Assembly: GCF_017355955.1 (NCBI RefSeq)
Contig: NZ_JAFFID010000002.1
Span: 124,001 to 188,000 of the forward strand
Direction of reading: 5' to 3'
DNA from: Sabulibacter ruber
Lineage (GTDB): Bacteria > Bacteroidota > Bacteroidia > Cytophagales > Hymenobacteraceae
Length of the DNA stretch: 64,000 nucleotides
Part shown: piece after piece, positions 1-8,570 of the stretch
How positions within the stretch are numbered: position 1 is the first letter of the stretch
How the letters are laid out: each line of letters begins with the position of its first letter
Translations under genes and position numbers: made by a program
The notes under the pieces: model-generated
The model's input: only the letters and a program-made list of their open reading frames with translations
Database searches by the model: none
What the model was told of the DNA's origin: nothing

Positions 1-1416
1 AGAAACCTGTAGTAACTGATGCGCTTGCGGAATGGAGGGCATAACAGCTAAAGACGGTTCTTCTGCAGGTTTGGCGATGGCATTCAAAACGGTTGCCCAG
101 TATTGCTGATACAGTGTTTCTTTGCCTTCCAACACCAACGGGAAAGTCTCGGGCAGCACACTTACGCCCACCTGCCCCATACCCCGACGGTACCGTACTG
201 CCAAGGTCTGCTGTTGGTTCTGTTCCCAAACCATTGCTTGCTGTCCATCCTTAAGTTGAAGAACTCTGGTTGGCAAAGAAAGCACGGCATTGGAAGAAGC
301 CAACCCTTGCCACCGCACCGTTCCGTTTCTGGGCTGTTTCTGGGAAACTGGCTTGAAAACGGTCTCCGCAAAAAACGGAATGGCTTTGGAACTGGGCTGA
401 GAAAGGGTGGTTAGCGTCCCCAAACCTTGCTGCCGAACGGCTTGCTGCAGCGCTTGTTTCTCTGCACCGCTCAGATTCTGTAAGGCTGTTTCATCCAGGA
501 GCACCGCGTCAAACTTCTGCAAAAGCCCGGTTGTGAGTCTATCCAGCTTTGTTGAAGCAAGGTTCACCACTTCGGTCTGGAAGATGCCCTTGCTCACTTG
601 GGTCCGGATGGCTACGTGGTGCCCTTGCTGGCTTAAGAAGTTCTTCAGGAATTTCACCTCAAACGAGGGCGCCGAAGAAAGCACCAGCACGCTCAGCGGG
701 CGCGGAGCCTTCACCTCTACCGGAACGGCTTCCTGGTACACAGAATCATTGGCCCCGGTCCAGCGCAAGGTATAGACAAACTTACCCCCCGTCTTAGGGG
801 TAAACTTTAAGCGAAACGCCTGCGCTCCTTTCTTTACGGCTGCCGAATCACGGGCCGCACCAGACGAGTGCAGAAATACCTTGGTTTCCTGCGCTGATGG
901 GGCATGGAACGTACCTTGCACCTGCACCTCTTCGCCCAAGGTTACCTCTTTAGGCCAGGAGGCAGCCAGCACACCGGTGGGAAGTTCAGACAAGTGGGGC
1001 ACGAACCGCAAAGAATCAGACGCAGGCATCTCTTCGGCCGGAAGGCCATGTCCCAACACATGAATGGTTTTTACTTCCGGGTGCTGTTTTAAAAAAGCGG
1101 TGAGGTCTGCTACGGGCTGGGCAACTTCGGCGTCCACGTTCAACCCGTACACCTGCGGACGAGGCTTCAGGCTTTTCAACAAACGTTGCAGGGTATCTGG
1201 GCTGTAGCCGTCGGTGAGCAGAAGGACCTCTGAGGCATTGTAGGTGCGGTTTATTTTAGGCGGCACCAACAGCAGCACCAGGCACGCAACTACTCCCCAG
1301 GAAGCCAGTAATCGCCACGCTAACCGGCGGCGGTCCGGACGGCGCACGGCAAGCCAGGTCAGCCAGCTTCCCAGCAACACCGCTACTCCCAACAGAAAGG
1401 GCAAAGGTATCTCCAT
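1..1416 (-). CDS. Membrane protein of the MoxR/Bat-like cluster (3' end beyond window)
   Basis: The frame is open from an ATG at 1416 to the left edge (472 codons visible, no stop), so the C-terminus lies outside. The N-terminus (MEIPLPFLLGVAVLLG) starts two hydrophobic segments at about residues 3-20 and 33-52, separated by an Arg-rich loop. A large domain follows. Around residues 240-340 it reads like a glutamine-amidotransferase-like fold found in the last gene of many Bacteroidota MoxR clusters (VLVLSSAPSFEVKFL, then VLLDETALQNLSG). The start lies 2 bp after the stop of the upstream gene, which suggests translational coupling. Function is unknown; a role in a membrane complex served by the MoxR ATPase is inferred from position only. 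Confidence 0.75.
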   Translation of the reverse strand, partial: MEIPLPFLLGVAVLLGSWLTWLAVRRPDRRRLAWRLLASWGVVACLVLLLVPPKINRTYNASEVLLLTDGYSPDTLQRLLKSLKPRPQVYGLNVDAEVAQPVADLTAFLKQHPEVKTIHVLGHGLPAEEMPASDSLRFVPHLSELPTGVLAASWPKEVTLGEEVQVQGTFHAPSAQETKVFLHSSGAARDSAAVKKGAQAFRLKFTPKTGGKFVYTLRWTGANDSVYQEAVPVEVKAPRPLSVLVLSSAPSFEVKFLKNFLSQQGHHVAIRTQVSKGIFQTEVVNLASTKLDRLTTGLLQKFDAVLLDETALQNLSGAEKQALQQAVRQQGLGTLTTLSQPSSKAIPFFAETVFKPVSQKQPRNGTVRWQGLASSNAVLSLPTRVLQLKDGQQAMVWEQNQQQTLAVRYRRGMGQVGVSVLPETFPLVLEGKETLYQQYWATVLNAIAKPAEEPSLAVMPSIPQAHQLLQVS

Positions 1417-1418
1417 GG

Positions 1419-3638
1419 TTACTTGAGCCGGTTAAAATAGTCCTGAGCCAACTTTTTAGGCGCGGCGGGCGCAACCGGTTTCTGCACTGTTTTAGAAGAA
1501 ACAGGCAGGAAACGGTGGAAGGTGGCTTCGGCGCGGGTAAGGCACTCTGCACAAAGCGGCCGCTGCCCCCTGATTTCCTGCGCCAGTTGGCGGATGTCCT
1601 GCAAAGCCCTTAAATATCTTCCGGGTTCCTGCACGGCGGCTTTGCCCAGTTCTTGTCCGGCTTGCTCCAGCAGGGCGGCATCTGCTGAGGAGGGCTTTGC
1701 TCCTTGCCTGATCTGCGCCACCCGCACCAAGGCTTGCCGCACCACGGGGGCCGTTACCTCGGGCTTTTCTTCCCGGCGGGTTTGCACGGGCTGCACTTTG
1801 CTTAGATCGCCGGTGAGGCGTTTTTCGGGTTCTTTGAGCGGAGGAGGCTCAAAACCGGTTTTCTTCACGTACGCTCGGGACTTTTGCTGCACTTCCTTGA
1901 GCATCCGCAAGGCTTTGTATTCAAAGGGCAGGGCTTCTTTAGGCCTGGCGGTCCTGAGCCGAAGCTCGGCTTCCCACATCTGGGCCAAGGCACCTTTGAG
2001 CTGGGCTTTGACGGCCGGTTCAAAGAAGGTGGCGGCTTCTTCCTGGTCGTGCTTGTGTAGATAAGGGTCCAGCAACTCGTTCATCTGGTTCTGGTGCTCG
2101 CTTTCGCCTTTCTTGGGGGAGTGGTCGTGCCCGTCATCCAGGGTGTGCCCCTCTGCTAAGCCTTCGGGCAGACCGGCCGTGCCAATGTTCGATTCAAACT
2201 CCTCGCCCAGGAACTTGCCGTAGCGCAGGCGTAGCAACTTCTGGTCTACGCCAATGTTGTTGGAGCGCTCCTGGAACACCGTTTGGGTAAGGCCTTTCTG
2301 CTCTTGGATGAGTTTCTCAGTGTCAATGATGATCTGCCGCTGACTCCGGAAATACTCGGGGTTAGGCGCCACGCCCAAGGACATATCATCCATGGTTTCC
2401 ACAATAGTGGTGTCTTCAATCTCTACCAGAAAAGCCTCGGTGCGGATGTAGCCCCGGTGGTTGTCCCAGGCCTGCAGGTAAAAATAGAGCTCATCGCCGT
2501 AGGTCATGCCCAGTTGCTGCAGGTTGAGGGTCTGGTTCAGTTGCACCTGCCGGGGCTGCCCTTGGAAAGAAAGTTTCAAGGGAATGCGCTGCTCCCGGAA
2601 CTTCACGGCTTCACCTTCGCCTTTGGCGACGGTGGCAATCAGATCGGCGTTCCGGAGACAGTAATCATCCTGAAAGGTGCCCTGGAGAGTTATCCGCTGC
2701 GGATCTCCGAACAAAACCTCAGTGTACTGTGCGGGTTTCCTGATCTGGATAGAGGGTGCTTCGTCTGGAATGACTTCGATGGAATAAAAGTCTGAAGCCT
2801 GTCCGTTCAGCCGCAGGTGATACAGCGCAGATTGCGTGGCCGTGAGGGAAGCGGTATAGGTGTTTTCCTGCCCGGCTACCGGCCGCAACGGAATAGGTTT
2901 CTGGTTGCTCAGCACCAACTGAAAAGAAGCGACAGGCTGATTAGTTTGCACGGTCCAGGTGATTTGAGCCCCAGCCTCGGCTTTGAACGAAGGCGTAGTC
3001 ACAGCATACGCCGCTTTCCGGGTGTAGCCCGGCGGTGTGATGCGCAGGTGCATCTGCTCAATGGCCGGCAGAATGGCTTTGGGTTCGGCTACGGGTTGGT
3101 TTACATTGCTGGCGGTGCCGGTAGCCGTTCCGGGTGCTTGTTTCTTCGGGAGGAAGTTTGCCGGTACAAACCAGAGGACAGCGGCCAAGGCTACTCCCGT
3201 TAAGAGCAGCATCCAGCTACTCCTGAAATTTACCCTGGAGGCTTCCTGCGGGGAAATCTGGTTCAACATTTCAGCCGTCCGCTGTCGTTGTAATTGCCCC
3301 AGCAACGGCAATTCGTTTTCCGGCTGAAGCAGCAACTCGGTACTTTCTTCCAGTTGCGGATACTTTCGGTTCAGGTGCCGGGCAACGGTGGGGTAATCGG
3401 TTTTTTTCCTGAGGTTGTACCAACGGCTGACCTGCACGCCTAATACCAACAACACCAACGTAATTGCTGCCACTTGCCCTAAAGAACCGCCCAAACCCTG
3501 GTATGCCCATAGCAACAGCGGCAGTACCAAACCTACTCCCTGCAACGCAAACAGCCCCACCTTCTTTTGAAGGTACTTCGTCCGCACTTGTTCAAGAACG
3601 GCAGAGGCTGGGGTGCTATGTTGGTTGGTTTGGATCAC
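1419..3638 (-). CDS. DUF4175-like large membrane protein of the MoxR cluster
   Basis: The protein is about 739 aa if started at GTG 3638. The frame is open to an ATG at 3749, but that start would overlap the upstream gene by 82 bp, so I prefer the GTG (MIQTNQHSTPASAVLEQVR). Hydrophobic pairs near the N-terminus (LFALQGVGLVLPLLLWAY, then ITLVLLVLGVQ) and a further segment (WMLLLTGVALAAVLWF) anchor a long extracytoplasmic part. That part has beta-rich Ig-like sequence (ITPPGYTRKAAY) followed by Gln/Glu/Lys-rich helical sequence. This arrangement matches the DUF4175-type proteins that sit beside BatA-like proteins in Bacteroidota. A palindrome-family copy lies inside the 3' part (1475-1516). Biochemical role unknown. 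Confidence 0.75.
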   Translation of the reverse strand: MIQTNQHSTPASAVLEQVRTKYLQKKVGLFALQGVGLVLPLLLWAYQGLGGSLGQVAAITLVLLVLGVQVSRWYNLRKKTDYPTVARHLNRKYPQLEESTELLLQPENELPLLGQLQRQRTAEMLNQISPQEASRVNFRSSWMLLLTGVALAAVLWFVPANFLPKKQAPGTATGTASNVNQPVAEPKAILPAIEQMHLRITPPGYTRKAAYAVTTPSFKAEAGAQITWTVQTNQPVASFQLVLSNQKPIPLRPVAGQENTYTASLTATQSALYHLRLNGQASDFYSIEVIPDEAPSIQIRKPAQYTEVLFGDPQRITLQGTFQDDYCLRNADLIATVAKGEGEAVKFREQRIPLKLSFQGQPRQVQLNQTLNLQQLGMTYGDELYFYLQAWDNHRGYIRTEAFLVEIEDTTIVETMDDMSLGVAPNPEYFRSQRQIIIDTEKLIQEQKGLTQTVFQERSNNIGVDQKLLRLRYGKFLGEEFESNIGTAGLPEGLAEGHTLDDGHDHSPKKGESEHQNQMNELLDPYLHKHDQEEAATFFEPAVKAQLKGALAQMWEAELRLRTARPKEALPFEYKALRMLKEVQQKSRAYVKKTGFEPPPLKEPEKRLTGDLSKVQPVQTRREEKPEVTAPVVRQALVRVAQIRQGAKPSSADAALLEQAGQELGKAAVQEPGRYLRALQDIRQLAQEIRGQRPLCAECLTRAEATFHRFLPVSSKTVQKPVAPAAPKKLAQDYFNRLK

Positions 3639-3667
3639 CTGTTTATCTTCAAATTTGTTGCTTGAAC

Positions 3668-5284
3668 TTACCCGATTTGCTGCGTTTTGCTTCTGCTCGC
3701 TAACCACCTTTCTAACGCCAACAACAGCACTAGTAAACCTATCAGCCACGGCTTCAGGTCAATTGATTCTTCGGTGGTTTTAGGCTTGTTTTCAGAAAAA
3801 GAGGCGGAAATCATGCGGAGCCGTTCCACGGCTTTGGGTAAACTGCGCGTGTCATAAAGCGTGCGCCAGGAAGAGTCTTCGGGGAAGAGCAGACGCAGGA
3901 GCAGTTCAGGGAAATGGCCGCTGTCGGGAAGGGCATTCCAGTCTGGATGGAAACGGCTGTAAAAGTGGTACCGTGTTCCGTACTGCTGGGTTTGTTGCGT
4001 GAGCATCGGCTGCCCGAAACCGTCTTGCCACAGGACTTCAACGGAAGAATTGGTGGGGGCCGGGATGCGGCGGTGCAACGGAATAGCCTTAGAAAGTTCT
4101 GGAATCTGCAGCCAAGTGCTAACTGGTTGCGCCTTTGCAGAGGCAGGAGCGTCTTGCAGCGTTTTCAGCTTCTTTTTGGGGAACTGGGCCTGAAACGAGG
4201 CCATAGATTCATCTGAAAGCCAGAACACCCAATCTGGTGCCGAAGTGGGCAGCGGTTGCCCATCTGAAGATACCGTCAACGTATGAGCGACGCCTTTGTA
4301 CTCCAACGCAGCTTGCAAGGCAGCCCGCAGGTAACGCACATCGGCTTGCCGCGAATGCGCATAGCGCACCAGCATCCGCAGGGGCTCCTTTCTAAGCGGG
4401 ATGGTGTTTCTGGCGCTGCCCAACAAATGAAGTGAATCCACCTCAGAATGGCTGGTAAACCGAACCGAAGGAAAACCAGGCATTGAAATCACCTGCCCGG
4501 AAATCGGCTTCGCTACCCGATGCTCCGTGAACGTGATTTCCTGTTCCTCGCTCCGCCCAAACTGCAGAAGCAGTTGTCCAGACGAGGTGTAATATGCCTC
4601 CTGCAGCCAAGTTTGGGTTTGGGGCACACTCACCGGAATCCAGCTGAAGCCGTTCCGTAACAGCGGATGCTCGCCCCGGTGGTGGCGCAGCAAATCAGTG
4701 GTGAAAATCTGGGCGGTGGCATGGGACGGGAGGCTGCGGTTGAGTACCCGGGCCATAGCCCACGCGTTGGTGGTATCCGGGGAGAGACTATCCACCTGGA
4801 ACGTTCTGATGGAAGCTTCAGGAGTCAAAGACAACTCAGGGAAGCCCGGCTCCAGCCGATGGATACGCCAGCCTTGGACCGCCATTGAATCTACGGTAGC
4901 CGCAATCTGAGAGAGGTATTGGGGTTGAAACAACGCCGGGTGCAGATAGGCGTGTTTTTTAGGTTGTACGGGCACTTCCCGTTTCCAGTGCAGTCCGGCC
5001 AAAAGAAGGGCCAACAGTAAAATGAGCAGGCAGCGGAGCAACAGGAGCCAGGGTTGGGTGAGGTGCAGGCTGCTCAGGCGTTGGCTCTGCGAGGGCTGTA
5101 ACCACCGGATACTGCCTACAGGTACCGTTTGGGGTGGCTTCTTGTTCCACAAGTGGATCGCGATTGGCACCGCTACTGCGGCCGCTGCCCATAACCAAAC
5201 CGGACTCAGGAACTGAAACAAAACGAGGTAGATAAACGCAGGGGTAAGACATAAGACGCAAGCAAATGGAGCTTGGTCTGGCAA
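3668..5284 (-). CDS. BatA N-terminal-domain membrane protein
   Basis: This 538-aa frame carries the BatA N-terminal signature: FQFLSPVWLWAAAAVAVPIA followed by IHLWNKK, and a second helix LLLLRCLLILLLALLLAG. A third hydrophobic stretch near the C-terminus (LKPWLIGLLVLLLALERWL) precedes a short tail. Family members begin directly with the M-x-FL-P segment, so the true start may be the TTG at 5221 (codon 22) rather than the ATG at 5284; the 21 extra residues look atypical. No von Willebrand A domain with a DxSxS motif is visible between the helices, unlike classical BatA. The next gene starts about 30 bp downstream. Likely a membrane scaffold acting with the MoxR ATPase and DUF58 protein; inferred from context. 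Confidence 0.8.
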   Translation of the reverse strand: MPDQAPFACVLCLTPAFIYLVLFQFLSPVWLWAAAAVAVPIAIHLWNKKPPQTVPVGSIRWLQPSQSQRLSSLHLTQPWLLLLRCLLILLLALLLAGLHWKREVPVQPKKHAYLHPALFQPQYLSQIAATVDSMAVQGWRIHRLEPGFPELSLTPEASIRTFQVDSLSPDTTNAWAMARVLNRSLPSHATAQIFTTDLLRHHRGEHPLLRNGFSWIPVSVPQTQTWLQEAYYTSSGQLLLQFGRSEEQEITFTEHRVAKPISGQVISMPGFPSVRFTSHSEVDSLHLLGSARNTIPLRKEPLRMLVRYAHSRQADVRYLRAALQAALEYKGVAHTLTVSSDGQPLPTSAPDWVFWLSDESMASFQAQFPKKKLKTLQDAPASAKAQPVSTWLQIPELSKAIPLHRRIPAPTNSSVEVLWQDGFGQPMLTQQTQQYGTRYHFYSRFHPDWNALPDSGHFPELLLRLLFPEDSSWRTLYDTRSLPKAVERLRMISASFSENKPKTTEESIDLKPWLIGLLVLLLALERWLASRSKTQQIG

Positions 5285-5370
5285 TCCAAGATAAGAGGAG
5301 CATATGGATTTTCCTACATTCTCTGGGCATTCTGTTCCGGCCCGCCTTAGTTGCCTTTTGGAAAGCCCTT

Positions 5371-5820
5371 TTACTTGCCCAGGCTGTTCTTCAGGTGACG
5401 GTCATAGAGCATGATGGAGCCCGCCGAGGCCACGTTCAAAGAAGTAGCTCCCGGGAGCTGCACCAGATGATGGCACCGATCCCGCACGGCGTTGGTGAGG
5501 CCGTGGTCTTCCGCGCCCAGCAAGTACACACACCGGTCTGGGTGCGCAAATTGCTCTACCGGCACCGACCGGGCATCCAGCTCCACGCCCACCAACTGGC
5601 AACTGTACGGCAGATGCACGTAGAAATCCTCGAAATCTGTGTAATGGAACAGCGGAATCTCCTTCCAGCTCTTGTTCGTGTCGGTGGACTGCTTCTTGTA
5701 CCGCTTGCCTATGGTGAAAATGAAAGTGGCCCCCAGAATAGACGCCGACCGCCACAAGGTACCCATGTTGGTCTCATTTTTCGGTTCAAAGATGCCTATC
5801 CCAAAGTAGCCGCTTTCCAT
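5371..5820 (-). CDS. TrmH/SpoU-family RNA 2'-O-methyltransferase
   Basis: Product of 149 aa, started at ATG 5820 (MESGYFGIGIFEPKNETN). A longer in-frame start at 5940 would translate repeat-like GAGTGAATG sequence and is rejected. The SPOUT knot motifs are visible: N-terminal KNETNMGTLWRSA (motif 1 with the N-x-G-x-x-x-R pattern), VYLLGAEDHGLTN (motif 2) and VQLPGATSLNVASAGSIMLY (motif 3). These bind S-adenosylmethionine and methylate a ribose in tRNA or rRNA; the target cannot be told from sequence. It sits between the DUF58 and BatA-like genes of the MoxR cluster but is separated from DUF58 by about 400 bp of repeats, so it may be an unrelated insertion. Confidence 0.85.
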   Translation of the reverse strand: MESGYFGIGIFEPKNETNMGTLWRSASILGATFIFTIGKRYKKQSTDTNKSWKEIPLFHYTDFEDFYVHLPYSCQLVGVELDARSVPVEQFAHPDRCVYLLGAEDHGLTNAVRDRCHHLVQLPGATSLNVASAGSIMLYDRHLKNSLGK

Positions 5821-6030
5821 AAAATGAGTGAATGAGTGATGGAGAGAATGAGTGAATGCAAGACAAAGGTAAGGGAGGGAGATTTCTGTTTCTGCCTTGA
5901 TTTTGGGGTAACAGGCTGGAAACGGTATTGGAGGAGACACTCGCAGGTCCTCCGGACACTACGAGGTCTTGAGCGGCTTTTTTTGATTGCTGATTGTTAA
6001 TTGCTGATTGTTTTACAAAAATATTATTCC

Positions 6031-6065
6031 GCTGGCGCGAGCCTCCGGCTCGTGTCCGCACGCAT
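6031..6065. repeat. GC-rich REP-like unit, copy 1
   Basis: The 35 bp from GCTGGCGCGAGCC to CCGCACGCAT are identical to 8408-8442. The unit contains the small hairpin CGAGC-CTCCG-GCTCG. Confidence 0.8.
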
Positions 6066-6163
6066 GCCTGATCTTCATCCAAGGGGTATTAAGAGATGTG
6101 AGAGATTGAAAGAGGAAAAGAGTGCGTGAACAAGGATAGGGTCAAACTGTGCACTGCTTTCCT

Positions 6164-6203
6164 CGGTTTCAGGTGATTTCTGCAAAAGAAGGCAATAAAC
6201 GGT
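6164..6203. repeat. 40-bp palindrome family copy
   Basis: CGGTTTCAGG...TTTCTGCAAAA...AATAAACGG. It lies just downstream of the DUF58 gene on the minus strand. Degenerate but has the CGTTT/TTTCTGNAAAA/AAACGG skeleton. Confidence 0.5.
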
Positions 6204-6229
6204 CTTGATAATTCTGGTTTGAAACGACT

Positions 6230-7114
6230 CTACTGCCTGGCTCGGCTCATCAGGAAAGCGCGCAGGGCTTTGTCCAGCGGCTCGTGCAGGTGGAAACGCT
6301 CGTAATGGATTTGCTTTTTGCGGGTGTCAGTTTCCAGGTTGCGGAGCCATTCCTGTAGCTGTTGCAGATAGGCGGCCCGCTGACTGTCGGCACTCACTTG
6401 CACGGTTTGGCCGGTCTCCAAATCCTGGAAGGTGAGTTGCCCTTTGTAGGTAAATTCCAGCTCATTCTGCCCCATCAGGTGGAACAAAAGTGTATCCCTT
6501 TCGCGGGCTCCAATCTTGCGTAACGTTTCGGAGATCTCTGAAGTCTGCTCGTACATATCCGTCACCAGCACCGTAATTTCTTTCTGCCGCTTTTTTGCAA
6601 AAACAGGCACTAAACGGTCTGGCGCCGGGAATGCCCCGTTGGGTTTCACCTGCTCCAACTGATGGAAGAACCGCTGCAAATGCTGGCTGGACTGCTGCGG
6701 CGCGAGCTGCACCAATTGCTCTTCCTGTAACACAAACAATCCCACCGCATCACCTTGCTGCACGGCCAAATATGCGAGCGAGGCCACTAGATAACGGGCA
6801 TAGTCCAGTTTGGTAAGTGTTCCGTCCTGATGCCCCATAGAACCGCTGGCATCTACCACAAACCGCACCGCCACGCTGCTGTCCACCTCCGATTCCCGGA
6901 TGTAATATCGATCTGAGCGCGCGAACATTTTCCAATCTAGTTGCCGCAAATCATCGCCGGGTTGGTAGCTCCGGTACTGGCTGAACTCTATGCCCGCCCC
7001 CCGCCTAATACTCTGGTTCTGACCCAGCATAAAACCATCTACCACCGTCTTGGCAATCAGGCGTAGGTCTTTGATAGCGGCGAAGGTTTGGGGATTGAGG
7101 AGGCGGTGGGGCAT
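6230..7114 (-). CDS. DUF58 domain protein with VWA-like fold
   Basis: Product of 294 aa. The DUF58 core is clear: RRGAGIEFSQYRSYQPGDD then LRQLDWKMFARSD near residues 38-67, followed by a MIDAS-like DASGSMG at residues 88-94 and VTDMYEQ farther on. DUF58 proteins are the usual partners of MoxR AAA+ ATPases, which remodel or load metal-dependent VWA-type proteins. It follows the MoxR gene on the same strand with a 175-bp gap occupied by a ~90-bp hairpin repeat, so co-transcription is likely but not seamless. No membrane segment is visible, hence probably cytoplasmic. An in-gene sequence resembling the palindrome family lies at 6586-6617. Confidence 0.93.
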   Translation of the reverse strand: MPHRLLNPQTFAAIKDLRLIAKTVVDGFMLGQNQSIRRGAGIEFSQYRSYQPGDDLRQLDWKMFARSDRYYIRESEVDSSVAVRFVVDASGSMGHQDGTLTKLDYARYLVASLAYLAVQQGDAVGLFVLQEEQLVQLAPQQSSQHLQRFFHQLEQVKPNGAFPAPDRLVPVFAKKRQKEITVLVTDMYEQTSEISETLRKIGARERDTLLFHLMGQNELEFTYKGQLTFQDLETGQTVQVSADSQRAAYLQQLQEWLRNLETDTRKKQIHYERFHLHEPLDKALRAFLMSRARQ

Positions 7115-7156
7115 GAATTTAAATTAGTTATTAAACGGGCAGTGTAATCACTTCTT

Positions 7157-7247
7157 CTGTCATCTTGGAAAGGTCTTGTGTGCGAGCTAGAATAACTTTG
7201 AATAAGCGCCAATACCGTTTGCTTACAAGATCCTTTCAGGATGACAG
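7157..7247. repeat. 90-bp hairpin repeat, copy 1
   Basis: Begins CTGTCATCTTGGAAAGGTCT and ends ACAAGATCCTTTCAGGATGA+CAG, so the ends can pair over about 20 bp. Situated between the DUF58 and MoxR genes. Four other copies are at 9504, 52750, 58550 and 61617. Confidence 0.85.
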
Positions 7248-7289
7248 AATAGTGATGCTGTCTAAGGTGGTATTTCTTTCGATGCAGCT

Positions 7290-8285
7290 CTATCTTAAAA
7301 CCTCCCTCGGCATCTCCAAGCCTTTTAGCAGTTCTTCCACTACCTTGTCTGTAGTGATATTGTCTGCCTCAGCAGTAAAGTTCAAGAGTACGCGGTGGCG
7401 CAGCACCGGATACGCCATGGTCTGCAGATCTGGCAATGTTACCGCGAAACGACCTTGCAACAGGGCTCGCGCTTTAGCGGTGAGAATGAGTGCTTGTCCG
7501 GCCCGTGGACCGGCGCCCCAGCGTACGAACTCCTGCACAAACGGCACCGGGCTTTCAGCGGGGCGGGTGGCACGAACTACGTGGGCAACATAGGAAACTA
7601 AATCATCAGAAATAGTGACTTCGCGCACTAAGCTCTGCAACGCCAAAATCTCAGGTCCGGACAGAATGGGTTGCACCGTTTCCCGTTTGCCGCCGGTGGT
7701 GTTTTTCAGAACCGAGATTTCCTCCAGTTCTGTGGGGTACTTGATTTTGATGTACAGCAGGAACCGGTCCAACTGCGCTTCAGGAAGCGGGTAGGTACCG
7801 CTTTGCTCTATGGGGTTCTGCGTGGCGAGCAGGAAGAAAGGGCGCGGCAGCGGGTAGGTTTTACCGGCGTAGGTCACTTCAAACTCCTGCATGGCCTCTA
7901 GCAACGCCGCTTGGGTTTTGGGCGGCGTCCGGTTAATCTCATCCGCTAGCACGATGCTGGCGAAGATAGGACCCTCATTGAACTGGAAAAAGCGCTTGCC
8001 GGTGGTGTGGTCTTCCTCCAGAACTTCGGTGCCTAGAATATCGGTAGGCATGAGGTCCGGGGTGAACTGGATGCGACGAAACGGTAAATCTACGGCACTG
8101 GCCAGCGTACGCACCAGCAGTGTTTTCGCCAAGCCGGGTACGCCTTCCAGGAGCCCGTGGCCACCGGCTAAAAGCGTAATGAGTACTTCATCCAGCACTT
8201 CCTGCTGGCCTACTATGATTTTACTTATTTCCTGCCGAAGCGCCGGCAGTTTGCTTAACAGTTGGGTTACGTCTTGTGGGGTCAC
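7290..8285 (-). CDS. MoxR-family AAA+ ATPase
   Basis: Product of 331 aa, the usual MoxR length. Walker A is GVPGLAKT (residues 48-55), Walker B is VLADEINRT (from residue 112), and the sensor-1 strand reads LLATQNPIEQSGTYPLPEAQ, all diagnostic of MoxR. The C-terminal lid is present (LILTAKARALLQGR). MoxR ATPases act as cytoplasmic chaperone-like motors for neighbouring VWA/DUF58 and Bat-type membrane proteins. It lies downstream of DUF4159 and upstream of DUF58 on the minus strand. Client specificity cannot be read from the sequence. Confidence 0.95.
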   Translation of the reverse strand: MTPQDVTQLLSKLPALRQEISKIIVGQQEVLDEVLITLLAGGHGLLEGVPGLAKTLLVRTLASAVDLPFRRIQFTPDLMPTDILGTEVLEEDHTTGKRFFQFNEGPIFASIVLADEINRTPPKTQAALLEAMQEFEVTYAGKTYPLPRPFFLLATQNPIEQSGTYPLPEAQLDRFLLYIKIKYPTELEEISVLKNTTGGKRETVQPILSGPEILALQSLVREVTISDDLVSYVAHVVRATRPAESPVPFVQEFVRWGAGPRAGQALILTAKARALLQGRFAVTLPDLQTMAYPVLRHRVLLNFTAEADNITTDKVVEELLKGLEMPREVLR

Positions 8286-8351
8286 GTGGGGCGGAAGCTA
8301 AACGATACTACTTGAACCAGTAAGTAAGCGATTGTTCTTGAATTTGCCTTT

Positions 8352-8391
8352 CCGTTTTTTGTTTGTTTTCAGGAAATCAGGGCAAAAAAGC
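8352..8391. repeat. 40-bp palindrome family copy
   Basis: CCGTTTTTTG...TTTTCAGGAAA...GGCAAAAAAG. It is one of two copies in the 285-bp gap upstream of moxR. Confidence 0.55.
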
Positions 8392-8407
8392 TATAAAGCG
8401 TTCTTGC

Positions 8408-8502
8408 GCTGGCGCGAGCCTCCGGCTCGTGTCCGCACGCATTCCAACCCCTGAGTTTGTTCAGCAATATGAAGGCACGAGCTGGAAGCTCGCGCCAGCG
8501 GT
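8408..8502. repeat. REP-like inverted pair forming a long hairpin
   Basis: The unit at 8408-8442 (GCTGGCGCGAGCCTCCGGCT...) is repeated in inverted, slightly diverged form at about 8475-8499 (GCACGAGCTGGAAGCTCGCG+CCAGC), giving a ~25-bp stem with a ~42-nt loop. A single unit also occurs at 6031-6065. Looks like a REP/BIME-type element. Confidence 0.8.
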
Positions 8503-8513
8503 TAAAAGAATGA

Positions 8514-8561
8514 CCCGTTTCCCGCTTTTAACCTGAATTCAGAAAAATGAGTCAAAAACGG
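8514..8561. repeat. 40-bp palindrome family copy
   Basis: CCCGTTTCCCGCTTTTAACC, central CTGAATTCAG, right arm GTCAAAAACGG. It lies directly after the DUF4159 gene stop on the minus strand. Confidence 0.6.
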
Positions 8562-8570
8562 AGGTAAGCT

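Larger units (their letters stand above)
5821..6229. other. Repeat-filled intergenic region
   Basis: About 410 bp without a gene. It holds direct repeats of GAGTGAATG at 5825-5857, a duplicated TTGCTGATTGTTAATTGCTG-type tract at 5985-6013, a GC-rich REP-like unit at 6031-6065 and a palindrome-family copy at 6164-6203. Confidence 0.7.

Noticed and set aside
2283..2795. Plus-strand ORF of 170 aa
   Set aside because: Antisense to the DUF4175-like gene and without family features.
3639..3749. ATG start of the DUF4175-like gene at 3749
   Set aside because: It would overlap the upstream gene by 82 bp with non-family sequence; GTG 3638 is preferred.
5821..5940. Upstream start of the TrmH gene
   Set aside because: The extra residues translate GAGTGAATG repeats and do not match SPOUT proteins.
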